DNA of 64,000 nucleotides from 43-108 sp001915545 (GTDB taxonomy: Bacteria; Bacteroidota; Bacteroidia; Bacteroidales; Bacteroidaceae): assembly GCA_902491215.1 (NCBI GenBank), contig CABUGV010000003.1, positions 1-64,000 on the forward strand, written 5' to 3'. The position numbers and the translations under genes were made by a program. Below the pieces are notes generated by a model that saw only the letters and a list, made by a program, of their open reading frames with translations, was not told the origin of the DNA and made no database searches. Each line of letters starts with the position of its first letter. Position 1 is the stretch's first letter. Positions 32,614 to 41,239 of the stretch are shown in pieces.

Positions 32614-33720
32614 ATGATTTCCTTATCTGAACATATAGAGATACTACTGCTGGAGCACGATTGCATCGTGGTTCCAGGACTTGGCGGATTCATCGCCAAC
32701 CATGCAGTTGCACGCTATTCCGAGAATGGCGACGGGCTCTTTTTGCCTCCATATCGTGTAATCTGTTTCAATGAGAACCTGCAGGCCAACGACGGTTTAC
32801 TGGTTCAATCATATATGCAGGCCTATGACGCAAGTTATCCTGATGCATTGAGACAGTTGGAAATGGATGTGGAAGACGTCGTTAACGAACTTGACCTTAA
32901 AGGCGAGTACGAATTCAAGGGTATAGGTACATTGCGTAAGCAGCTTGGAGGCAACATTACATTTGAAGCCTTTGAGGCCGGTGTGCTTACTCCTTCGTTG
33001 TACGGTCTTTATTCTTATGATGTAAAGACTGTAGCAGAACTTGTACGTGAGCGCGAAATACAGAAAGCTTTGTCAAGCACATCTATTTCGCCTGTACAGA
33101 CAGTGCACAGTGCTGCGGATATAGTTGGAGGCGAATCGGAAATCAGTGTCAGAGAGGAAAAGGAACATGTTGTCATCAAGCTTCACCGCAGTTGGGTCGA
33201 TTTGGCTGTTGCTGCAGTGTTTGCAGGATTGCTGTTCTCTTTGTTCTATTTCCCGGCAGTCAATTCTATTGATAAGACTGATGTCTGCGAGGCAGGTGCA
33301 GTGCATGTGTCGTTTGCATCTGTAAAGGATAGGGCAAAGATGAATAATATCAAAAATCGTGTTGCTACGGCTATGGAGGCTAGTAAAGAGCAACAGGATG
33401 CTGAAGTTGAGGAAAGCAGTGCATCTTCTGCTGAAACAGAAAAGTCAGGAAATGCAGAAATGGCTGCTGGTATGGAAAAGGACAATTTGAAGAATTTTTC
33501 AATTGTACTAGCAAGTTCGGTATCGAAGGCCAATGCAGATGAGTTTGTTGACAATCTTGCCAAGAAAGGACTCAACGATGCTCATGTCCTGGAAACCAAA
33601 AGCATGAGACGTGTGCTTTATTCGTATTATGCTACCAGCAGTGATGCTTATAAGGCTCTAAAGGATTTGAAGAAGAAGTCCTCTCATTTTTCAGATGCTT
33701 GGGTTATTGAACTTAAGTAG
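32614..33720 (+). CDS. HU-CCDC81-type and SPOR domain protein
   Basis: A 368-residue single-pass membrane protein. Residues 1 to about 130 form two HU-like CCDC81 domains (EILLLEHDCIVVPGLGGFIANH and LKGEYEFKGIGTLRKQLGGNITFEAF). A hydrophobic span lies at about 194-213. An acidic coiled linker follows (residues about 245-285), and the C-terminus is a SPOR domain (FSIVLASSVSKANADEFVDNL...SSDAYKALKDL). SPOR domains bind denuded septal peptidoglycan, so the protein may link the cytoplasm or nucleoid to the division site, which is inference. The architecture is typical of Bacteroidota. Confidence 0.88.
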   Translation: MISLSEHIEILLLEHDCIVVPGLGGFIANHAVARYSENGDGLFLPPYRVICFNENLQANDGLLVQSYMQAYDASYPDALRQLEMDVEDVVNELDLKGEYEFKGIGTLRKQLGGNITFEAFEAGVLTPSLYGLYSYDVKTVAELVREREIQKALSSTSISPVQTVHSAADIVGGESEISVREEKEHVVIKLHRSWVDLAVAAVFAGLLFSLFYFPAVNSIDKTDVCEAGAVHVSFASVKDRAKMNNIKNRVATAMEASKEQQDAEVEESSASSAETEKSGNAEMAAGMEKDNLKNFSIVLASSVSKANADEFVDNLAKKGLNDAHVLETKSMRRVLYSYYATSSDAYKALKDLKKKSSHFSDAWVIELK

Positions 33721-33793
33721 ATGACGTCAGTGAAATGTAATTCATTTCGTATACATTGATATTATTATTTTCTAAACTTTATTCTGTAGGCTT

Positions 33794-34327
33794 ATGAAAA
33801 GAGTGCGATGTCCCAAATGTGATAATTATATTGTATTTGACGAAACGAAATATACGGAAGGGCAGTCGCTCGTTTTTGTGTGCCAGCATTGCAGAAAGGA
33901 GTTTGGAATCAGAATCGGCAAAAGCCGACTCAACGAAATACATGAAGAGAAGCACCTTGACGAGCAGGCGTATAATAAGGATTTCGGAAGCATTGTCGTA
34001 GTGGAAAACCAGTTTGCCTTCAAACAGGTTATTCCTCTTGATTTCGGCGAAAATGAATTCGGAAGATATGTCAAAGGTACTTCTATCAATAAACCTATTG
34101 AAACCAGAGATCCGAGTATTGATACGTTTCACTGTGTGATAACTGTAAAGCGTAACAAGAAAGGTAAGCTTCAGTATGTTCTTCGCGATGCTCCAAGCGA
34201 TACGGGAACGTTTTATATGAACGATATTCTGCGTGATTGCGACAGGGTGAATCTTGAAGATGGTGCAATCATAACCATCGGTGCTACTACGCTGATTCTG
34301 CGCGCTGCAGGACACGAGGAGGAGTGA
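33794..34327 (+). CDS. zinc-ribbon and FHA domain protein
   Basis: A 177-residue cytoplasmic protein. The N-terminal zinc ribbon has CPKC (6-9) and CQHC (30-33). An FHA domain follows from about residue 62: IPLDFGENEFGRYVKGTSINKP with the GR motif, then DPSIDTFHCVITVKR with the S/T-x-H phosphothreonine-contact region, and DTGTFYMNDI. FHA domains read phosphothreonine. It fits a phosphosignalling group with the PP2C-like gene at 31688, though a kinase is not seen here. Confidence 0.87.
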   Translation: MKRVRCPKCDNYIVFDETKYTEGQSLVFVCQHCRKEFGIRIGKSRLNEIHEEKHLDEQAYNKDFGSIVVVENQFAFKQVIPLDFGENEFGRYVKGTSINKPIETRDPSIDTFHCVITVKRNKKGKLQYVLRDAPSDTGTFYMNDILRDCDRVNLEDGAIITIGATTLILRAAGHEEE

Positions 34328-34344
34328 AGAACTCGATTAACAAG

Positions 34345-34352
34345 TATATTTG
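34345..34352 (+). promoter_or_regulatory. -7 box (TATATTTG) of the flavoprotein gene
   Basis: TATATTTG ends 12 nt before the ATG at 34365 and overlaps an in-frame TTG at 34350, which is therefore rejected as a start. Confidence 0.5.
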
Positions 34353-34364
34353 TATCACAAGAAT

Positions 34365-35534
34365 ATGTCAGCACTCAATTTTGAGACAGTAATAGTAGGA
34401 GCGGGGCCTGCGGGGTGTGCATGTGCCCTAGAGCTTTTACGTTTGGGACATTCGTGTTGCATAGTGGACAAGCGCACGTTTCCTCGTGACAAACTTTGTG
34501 GCGGTCTTTTTACAGATAAGGCTTCGAAAGCTCTTGAAGGAATTGTTGGTACTGCCGGTCTGGCAAGGATTCTGAAAGAGTCGCAGTGTGTGCAGGAGAG
34601 CCGTTTCGTGTTGTGCAATGGTACAAAGGAGATAGTGTCATGCAATCCGGAAAGGCATATAAGGCTTGTTGACAGAAGACGTTTTGACAAGGCTCTTCTT
34701 GATGCTGTAGTACTCGAAGGAGGAATGGTTATTACAGGAGAGGAAATTGCTTCTGTTGATTTTGATGCACGTTGCATCAAATCGCGTTCTGGGCTTGAAA
34801 TAGGATATGATTATCTTGTTGCAGCTGATGGCGCGTTGAGTACGGTGCGCAGATTGACTGGGGACAATCGAAAAAAACATCACAGACAGCCTTCTTTGTG
34901 TTTGGAAATAAATGTTGATGTAAAGGATTATTCTTGTGACGGCGTGTGTATATATTTCGGTATTGTGCCGAAAAGCTATGCATGGACATTTCCTAAGGGA
35001 GACAAAACGTGTATAGGGCTTGTGAAATTGCCTGACACGGATTTCGATGTCAACAGTACATTTCGCAAATTCTTGGAAGAACTGCATGTAAATAATATTG
35101 ATTCTTATCCTTTCAAGGGAGCGATGATACCGATAGATTGCTGTCCTAAGCGTCCTGTATATGGTGAGCATGTACTTTTTGTTGGAGATGCCGCCGGCTT
35201 GGTTCAGTCTTTGACTGGTGAGGGTATATATTATGCAATATCTTCGGGACGCGATGCTGCAGATTCTATCGTAGGTGCTTCGAGTATGCGTCCGGACGTG
35301 AGATATGTTCATCATATATCGAGATATCGCCACATGATGCATCTGGCCTCTGTTTATCAGCGTATGTTGCTAGAGTGGGGTGCCGGTACTGAATTTCTTC
35401 TTAAGCATGCTTCTTCGCATCCGAATTTTATCCGTCATTTCTATGATACCCAAATAGACCAGGAACCGACATTGGGGCCTGTGAGTCTATTTACAAGGTG
35501 GTATTTGGATAAGTTGAAGAAGCGTCATGGATGA
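34365..35534 (+). CDS. geranylgeranyl-reductase-like FAD-dependent oxidoreductase
   Basis: A 389-residue flavoprotein with an N-terminal Rossmann motif VIVGAGPAGCACALELLRLG (9-28), FPRDKLCGGLFTDKA (the family's PRDK-CGG), a central DYLVAADGALSTVRR, and the second FAD motif VLFVGDAAGLVQSLTGEGIYYAISSG. This is the geranylgeranyl reductase/digeranylgeranylglycerophospholipid reductase family. In bacteria its members saturate polyprenyl chains or hydroxylate lipids. The substrate here is unknown, with menaquinone or a carotenoid-type lipid possible. The start is taken at the ATG after the -7 box. Confidence 0.87.
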   Translation: MSALNFETVIVGAGPAGCACALELLRLGHSCCIVDKRTFPRDKLCGGLFTDKASKALEGIVGTAGLARILKESQCVQESRFVLCNGTKEIVSCNPERHIRLVDRRRFDKALLDAVVLEGGMVITGEEIASVDFDARCIKSRSGLEIGYDYLVAADGALSTVRRLTGDNRKKHHRQPSLCLEINVDVKDYSCDGVCIYFGIVPKSYAWTFPKGDKTCIGLVKLPDTDFDVNSTFRKFLEELHVNNIDSYPFKGAMIPIDCCPKRPVYGEHVLFVGDAAGLVQSLTGEGIYYAISSGRDAADSIVGASSMRPDVRYVHHISRYRHMMHLASVYQRMLLEWGAGTEFLLKHASSHPNFIRHFYDTQIDQEPTLGPVSLFTRWYLDKLKKRHG

Positions 35535-35596
35535 TGACGAGTAGCATTTCCGCACACATTCAGAAAGTTGTGTCTTGTTGGGATTGCTATGCAAGA

Positions 35597-36724
35597 TTAT
35601 TGTTGTTCTGAATCTGTGTAGCCGTTTCTTTCAAGCCAATCTTTATATGCATCGATGATTTTCTGTGGAGACGAACCATACCATCTGTATCCGTTTCGGC
35701 GTTCATATCCTATTTCTTCAATTGATGCTTTTGCTATACCGTCTCTGTCACAGAATATAGGTTTGCCGGTTTCTATAGAATAGAATCTTGCCCAAATATC
35801 AGGTGCACCTTTTTTGTATACAGGTCTTATATCTGTACGTCCTTCACTGTCGTTATATTTCTCTATTACGGTGTCCTTTATGGCGCTTTTCTTGAGCCAT
35901 TCTACAGCGCTTTTGATTGATCTGCATATACTGTCTGATGGATTTGGTATGCTCATCAGGAATTGGAGTATATCTACAGTTTCGCCATGTCCTGACAGCG
36001 ATTTAAGTTCGTATGCACGCGCAGGTGCAGGAAGGAGAGTGTTTTCGTCATGTTGCTGACACCATACAGTCAGTTTGCCGTCTTGTTTATATTGGCAATC
36101 CAAAATGCATTGTACACCGCGTTTGTAGGCCTCGTGAGCCTTTGTTTTAAGTGTATCGGGGATGTTGAGTTTGTCATAGATGGTATTGCCGTCAGAGATA
36201 TTTTCAAGTAATTTTAGGATATTGGTCATTGCACCGTCGTTGAAGGTGATGTGTGACGAATAGGCTACTGAACGCCCTTTTCGTGCAGGAAAGAACTGTG
36301 GCCACCCCCCATTTGCATATTGAGCCTTGAGTATATATTCGAGACCGTGTATGAATGCAGTTCTGTATCTTTTATCTTTTTTACTATTATACATTCTGCA
36401 AAGGAATTTCATCTCTGATGTAGTGGCATTGTTGTCGAATGTCGAACCGATACCTTCTTCACGACATTTCTGCATGTACGCCTGATCGGCACCGACGTGC
36501 CATTCTTGGTTCTTTGGCCATCCTCCGTTTGGCATCTGGTATTTCAACACAGAGTCTGCTATGGCTGATGCTTCGTCTGACGCATACCATTCGATAGGTT
36601 GTTTATAGGCTATATCTTTCCATTTTTTTGAATGTATATTTTGTGCACAGATGTCGGATGCTGTAAGGATTTGCGCGGATAGGAGCGTGTATAATAGAAA
36701 TGTATTGTTCATAGTATTTTTCAT
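35597..36724 (-). CDS. PL10 pectate lyase
   Basis: A 375-residue exported enzyme (signal peptide to about residue 27, DICAQ). It has a single (alpha/alpha)3-type toroid of family PL10: KYQMPNGGWPKNQEW, GSTFDNNATTSEMKFLCRMY, QYANGGWPQFFPARKG, RAYELKSLSGHGETVDILQFLM and IWARFYSIETGKPIFCDRDG. These match the substrate and calcium-binding regions of PelA-type pectate lyases, which cleave polygalacturonate by beta-elimination to unsaturated oligogalacturonides. Its product could feed a KdgF-like cupin such as the one at 22114. It converges with the flavoprotein gene. Confidence 0.92.
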   Translation of the reverse strand: MKNTMNNTFLLYTLLSAQILTASDICAQNIHSKKWKDIAYKQPIEWYASDEASAIADSVLKYQMPNGGWPKNQEWHVGADQAYMQKCREEGIGSTFDNNATTSEMKFLCRMYNSKKDKRYRTAFIHGLEYILKAQYANGGWPQFFPARKGRSVAYSSHITFNDGAMTNILKLLENISDGNTIYDKLNIPDTLKTKAHEAYKRGVQCILDCQYKQDGKLTVWCQQHDENTLLPAPARAYELKSLSGHGETVDILQFLMSIPNPSDSICRSIKSAVEWLKKSAIKDTVIEKYNDSEGRTDIRPVYKKGAPDIWARFYSIETGKPIFCDRDGIAKASIEEIGYERRNGYRWYGSSPQKIIDAYKDWLERNGYTDSEQQ

Positions 36725-36809
36725 TATTTATTTTATGACTGTAAAGATAGTAAAAAAATGGTATGATTGAATACAATTATACTGTGCACCAGTACCGTTG
36801 AAAACGAAA

Positions 36810-36842
36810 GCGCCGCCTTTCCGATAGCTGGAAAGACGGCAC
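36810..36842 (-). terminator. terminator after the 1374-residue protein gene
   Basis: GCCGCCTTTCC pairs with GGAAAGACGGC with one mismatch (stem 36810-36822 / 36830-36842). On the minus strand TTTCGTTTTC follows. Confidence 0.75.
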
Positions 36843-36892
36843 TTGCTGTAATCTTATACTTTTGACAAATTTGCTTATTTGAAATGAAAAAG

Positions 36893-39800
36893 TTATCTCA
36901 CAATGACCTTTTCATTTCCTACGATATATATTCCCTGTGGCAGATTTGCCGTTGCTTCTTGTTTTTTTACACCGTGCTTGATGAGTTGCCCGCTTAGTGA
37001 ATATACATCTGTATTCTCGTTGGTCTTGTCTGTTTCAACAGATTCGATTCCTGTAGGAATGTATTTTTCTGTAGAGAGCAGGCGAAGATTGTCAATATAC
37101 AAAAGTGTATTGTTTGCTGCTCCTGTACCTGCTGTTGAAGCACATCCCAGACTGAAAGTTACGTCTGTTGGTTCTGCAAGTTCGAAATCGTAGCAAATGA
37201 CTTCCCAGGTAGATTTCTCCTGAGGGTAGCGGAAATCCTGATTGCCACCGTAAGCAATACCTGTGAGAGAGGTATTTGTATTTGATGGCGTTTCAATGAC
37301 GCTTCCGTTGTTTGAAGTCTGGTTTGGACAGTCGTATTTCATGTCGAGGAGAAGTCTGTATTTTCCCTTAGGCATATTTACTGTCTGAGTAATGCGATTG
37401 TCTCCTGCTGTCCAAGAATTGAGAACAGTGAGGCAACGTGTTCCGCAACTGTCATCTTCAACCGGACGCATTGATTGTGCCGCATAGTTTCCTACAGATG
37501 AAGGGCTTACACAGTACATTGTGGAGCTGTATGGCATAGAATACATACGTGCATAGTTTGAAGCTGTCTCGAGTTTACTTTCAGATTTCCATTCGCTTAC
37601 ACGCAGAACGTTTGACCATTTGCTGTCCGGAGCCGCAACTTTATTGATGTAGCAAGGATCGTAGGTTGTGCTTCCGAGTGTTATGGAGCCAATGTCACCA
37701 TAGGTTTTGTCATCTTCAAAGCTTGCGTTTTTAAGAACATCGTCAGTTATGTCAATGTAGCCTTCGTAATAGTCTACTTTGTCTTCACTGGGCATTTCTG
37801 CTGCCTCAACCAGCAGCTTGCCTCCCTTGACACTTACTTTTACGCATGAACTGCCATTGATTTCGGCTGTTCCTGATACAACATTTCCATTGCTGATTAT
37901 GCTGACAGATGGATTTATCTTTTCAGAAGATGTGTTCTGCAGATATGCTGCACATGAATCGCCTTCTGCCTGAACTGCTTTGATGTCGCTTCCGTTTACG
38001 AATACTTTAAGTACATTTGAAATAGACCTATTTGTCTCTGCAGAGAATGTTGCTTTAGATTTTCCTTCAGACACAGTTGTGAATGATGTGAATACAGGTG
38101 CACCAAGCTCGCAGCTGATGTTCTTGAGGGTACATCTCTGTTCACTCACGAAGTTGGAGAGGAGCAGATATTCTGTTCCGTCAGGATCGGCAGCTATGAC
38201 ACCGTTCCAACCTTCAGGTACAGAGTCTGTAAGTACGTTAAGCTTTTTGCTCATTGCCTGGGTCTTCTCCGCATCTATTCTGCTGTAGTATACAATATTG
38301 CGTCTGTCAACAACATCGCCGTTCTTGAATGAACGATTTACGTTGGAGTAAGCCGGATAAATCTTTGACGTGTAGATGGAGTTGTTGAGTCCTCTGTCGC
38401 CGAAAGCAACACTCTTGTTGTTGTGTCCGATGATTCCAAGTTCGTTGTCAATGTTTACCCAGTCGGACTTCATTGTAGTGAAAGTCTTTCCGTCGAGCTG
38501 TTTGTATTCTCCTTCATAGTAGAGCGTACGTTTTTCCTTCATCAGAGGGTCTGTGCTTATAGCCATAAGACCACCTTGTTCTGAATTGATGGTTCCGTTG
38601 CTGAGTCCTCTTACATAGTCGATGTAGATTACTGCATTTCCTGGAGTAGAGTAGATGGTGAATCTGTTGTTCAGCGAAGCATCATTTGTATTTATCTCAC
38701 CGTTCATGGTGTAGCTGTTGCCTTTCAAGTCGTATATACCGCTTACAACAGGGCTTGCGTTTGTAGCCTTGCCGTCTACTGTGTACCATCCGAGGAAGTT
38801 TCCGGTATTGTTTGCTCTGTAAGGTACGATAATCTTGTTCTTGTCTGGGCTATTTGAAGCGATGTATCCAGTATAACTGCTAAGACCTGTGCTCCAGCTG
38901 AAACATGTGAAGCGGTCTTCGCTGGATGCGCGTACAATGTTTTGCGAAGTGAACAGCTTGGCGTCAGAATACTGCTTGTTGAAATCATCCCATTTGGTTG
39001 GGGTAAGATTTTCTGTACTTAGAACCTCATGCATAAGCCATGTCATCATGACGCGGTGGCCTTCAACTCCCATTCGGCGTGCACCTACATCAGGATTCAG
39101 AAGCCAGCTTCCGTCTTCTGTTGTCTTCTGTCTTGCCTTTATATATTTGTATGCCATGTTTTCAAGCATCAGTGCATTTGGATCCTTGAGGAAGCAGGCC
39201 ATAGTTGTATATGATGTAATCTGGTCGTAGAGGAACAAGCTCCAGTCATTGCCGTTAGGCATTGCCAGTTCTCCATCGGCCAAGGCAAGCCAGTTGAGCA
39301 CGCTGTCCATCACTTCCTGATGGTTGTGCATAAGAGCATTTGTTTTCCACTTTTCTTCTCCTGCAGTTCCGAGTTGGAATATTTTCAAAGCAAGTGCTGC
39401 TTCACCAAGTTCCTGCATGACAACATTCTGATAGCTTGTGTGGAACAAGTTGTGGTTCTGAAGTGTGTAGTCATCATACAGGTTCTTTCCTTTATAAAGG
39501 TCAGCAACAGTCTTGTTGTTGTATTCTGGGTCTATTACTGTGTTGTCGTTTGCATCATTGACGTGAGAATAGCTGTTTATGGCAAACTCTCGCAAACGTT
39601 CGAACCATCTTGGTGCCATTTCGTCGTCAGGGAAGAGACCGAGTGCTGCTGCGAGTACATCAGCTTCCCATCCGTTCTCTTCAGCCTTTGTGTCGCCTGC
39701 ATATCCTGTAGGAATGTCACGCTCAAGTTCGTAGTTGCATTCTGCCTTCAGCAGGGCCTTGATGTAGCCTTTCTGTGCTTCGCTCAATTTATCCCACTGG

Positions 39801-41017
39801 AAGTAAGCCGAATATGCGACAGACATTGCCCAAAGAGAACTTTCCCAAACGTGGTCGCTGTTGCTTACAGAACCCCAATAATTGTTTCCTGAACATACTT
39901 TGAGCTTGTTTGCCTTATGTGTTGAATAAGCGAAAACGAGTGATTTCATTGCAAGCGTTTCGATATCGTCCCAAGTTACATTTTCAGGGAGTGTAACCTT
40001 GCCTTTGGCATATTTCGAAAGGAATGCGCAGAGCATCGACATATCTGCGTTTGGACGTACGCCCCTTTCATCGTTACCCATTGTGTTTTCTCCTTTGAAG
40101 CATCCGCATGCTTCACCGATGCTGTTTGGAGCCTCACAATTCTGAAAGTCGTTTTTCATGTATTCAGAAAAATCTGCAAGCATCTGGAGAAGATCGTTCT
40201 TCATTGTAGTTTCGTCGACGAAGTCATTATTTATTATGCCTTCAGTGAAACTTGTAACATCATCTTCTGTTGGATCAGAAGGTTTTACATAATCGTCGCT
40301 CAGTTTGTACAATTTCACATTGTCAATCATCAGGCAACTACCTCCTGACAGCCAATCAATTTTTATCGTGAGTTTGATATCACCATCAGTATCTGTGTCG
40401 AAATAAAGTTCGTTTGTGGTCCACTCCTGATTTACAAACATGTTGCTTGAGCCCTGCATGAAGCTTTCTGTAATATTGGCTTCACCTATGTTTATAGTGA
40501 ACTTTGATGAAGCGCTGTTTGCAAAGCCTGATCTTTGGTCAACAGTAAGCAGATACTTTCCTGCAGGAAGAGATTTCACGTCCTGTGACAAAGTTGTTGA
40601 ACCCGAGTTCCATCCCATACGCAAATAATAGGCGTATTGACCGTCTGGAATGCTTGTCACTTTTCCGAAATTGTTATCAGTGAAGCAATCTTTTGATATG
40701 AGCAGTTTGGTTACGTCGGCTCCAGAAACATCCCATCCTGCAGGTTGAGTGAGTGTCCAGCCTCTCAGACCGTCTGAAGAATTGGTTACTTCTGTGAGTT
40801 CGCTTTCCTTGTCGTCCTCGAAGGAGCTGTTTACCAAATATTTTGCAGTAACATCTTCCTTCTGATTGTCGTTTTCTTCTTGGTCAGCTTCTGTTCCAAA
40901 GCTGTTTGAAGAAGGTTCATAAGCAGGTTCGGTACCAGTCTGGTTTATAGTCCATGCTGTTCCAAACGTGCACAAAGCGGCAAACGTCGCCGCAAGAGTA
41001 AGTTTGCGTTTCTTCAT
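36893..41017 (-). CDS. large secreted modular protein, probable carbohydrate-active enzyme of unknown family
   Basis: 1374 residues. A signal peptide (MKKRKLTLAATFAALCTFGTAW) comes first. An N-terminal jelly-roll module (about 60-240) opens with LVNSSFEDDKE and ends SGGSCLMIDNVKLYKL. A long helical region (about 260-690) has Trp/His/Asn-rich segments (SNSDHVWESSLWAMSVAYSA, DYTLQNHNLFHTSYQNVVMQ) as in (alpha/alpha) toroid lyases or hydrolases. A beta-rich region follows (about 700-1090). A second jelly-roll (LKNASFEDDKTYGD) follows, with a terminal sorting-type tail (SLSGQLIKHG...LPQGIYIVGNEKVIVR). I do not recognise the catalytic family. The PL10 gene downstream suggests pectic or similar glycan as substrate. 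Confidence 0.75.
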   Translation of the reverse strand: MKKRKLTLAATFAALCTFGTAWTINQTGTEPAYEPSSNSFGTEADQEENDNQKEDVTAKYLVNSSFEDDKESELTEVTNSSDGLRGWTLTQPAGWDVSGADVTKLLISKDCFTDNNFGKVTSIPDGQYAYYLRMGWNSGSTTLSQDVKSLPAGKYLLTVDQRSGFANSASSKFTINIGEANITESFMQGSSNMFVNQEWTTNELYFDTDTDGDIKLTIKIDWLSGGSCLMIDNVKLYKLSDDYVKPSDPTEDDVTSFTEGIINNDFVDETTMKNDLLQMLADFSEYMKNDFQNCEAPNSIGEACGCFKGENTMGNDERGVRPNADMSMLCAFLSKYAKGKVTLPENVTWDDIETLAMKSLVFAYSTHKANKLKVCSGNNYWGSVSNSDHVWESSLWAMSVAYSAYFQWDKLSEAQKGYIKALLKAECNYELERDIPTGYAGDTKAEENGWEADVLAAALGLFPDDEMAPRWFERLREFAINSYSHVNDANDNTVIDPEYNNKTVADLYKGKNLYDDYTLQNHNLFHTSYQNVVMQELGEAALALKIFQLGTAGEEKWKTNALMHNHQEVMDSVLNWLALADGELAMPNGNDWSLFLYDQITSYTTMACFLKDPNALMLENMAYKYIKARQKTTEDGSWLLNPDVGARRMGVEGHRVMMTWLMHEVLSTENLTPTKWDDFNKQYSDAKLFTSQNIVRASSEDRFTCFSWSTGLSSYTGYIASNSPDKNKIIVPYRANNTGNFLGWYTVDGKATNASPVVSGIYDLKGNSYTMNGEINTNDASLNNRFTIYSTPGNAVIYIDYVRGLSNGTINSEQGGLMAISTDPLMKEKRTLYYEGEYKQLDGKTFTTMKSDWVNIDNELGIIGHNNKSVAFGDRGLNNSIYTSKIYPAYSNVNRSFKNGDVVDRRNIVYYSRIDAEKTQAMSKKLNVLTDSVPEGWNGVIAADPDGTEYLLLSNFVSEQRCTLKNISCELGAPVFTSFTTVSEGKSKATFSAETNRSISNVLKVFVNGSDIKAVQAEGDSCAAYLQNTSSEKINPSVSIISNGNVVSGTAEINGSSCVKVSVKGGKLLVEAAEMPSEDKVDYYEGYIDITDDVLKNASFEDDKTYGDIGSITLGSTTYDPCYINKVAAPDSKWSNVLRVSEWKSESKLETASNYARMYSMPYSSTMYCVSPSSVGNYAAQSMRPVEDDSCGTRCLTVLNSWTAGDNRITQTVNMPKGKYRLLLDMKYDCPNQTSNNGSVIETPSNTNTSLTGIAYGGNQDFRYPQEKSTWEVICYDFELAEPTDVTFSLGCASTAGTGAANNTLLYIDNLRLLSTEKYIPTGIESVETDKTNENTDVYSLSGQLIKHGVKKQEATANLPQGIYIVGNEKVIVR

Positions 41018-41114
41018 TTTTATAATTTTGGATTAGTAAGATTTACATCATATAATGCTTTTCATATTTCATAGTGGAGTAGGGCAAAGGCTTTACATCT
41101 GTTTGGTTAAAAGC

Positions 41115-41205
41115 AAACGAGATTTGAGGTTCATTTGGCAAAAACACAATAAGATTATGATCTCTAATTCTTATCAGTTACTGTCTGTAACCTTAAATCT
41201 CGTTT
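41115..41205 (-). ncRNA. candidate structured RNA (large branched hairpin)
   Basis: A 17-bp closing stem with one G-T pair (41115-41131 / 41189-41205). On the minus strand it encloses two further hairpins: GTTAC-AGACA-GTAAC, and ATAAGA-TTA with TAA-TCTTAT. It lies 34 nt after the flavodiiron stop and about 98 nt before the start of the 1374-residue protein. It may be a 5' leader element, a terminator or a small repeat element. No known riboswitch class is recognised. Confidence 0.45.
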
Positions 41206-41239
41206 GAATATAATCAAGAACTTTTCAACTGTACAAATA

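Noticed and set aside
33779..34315. 178-codon open frame antisense to the FHA gene
   Set aside because: A shadow of the plus-strand gene, with an unstructured cysteine/serine-rich translation.
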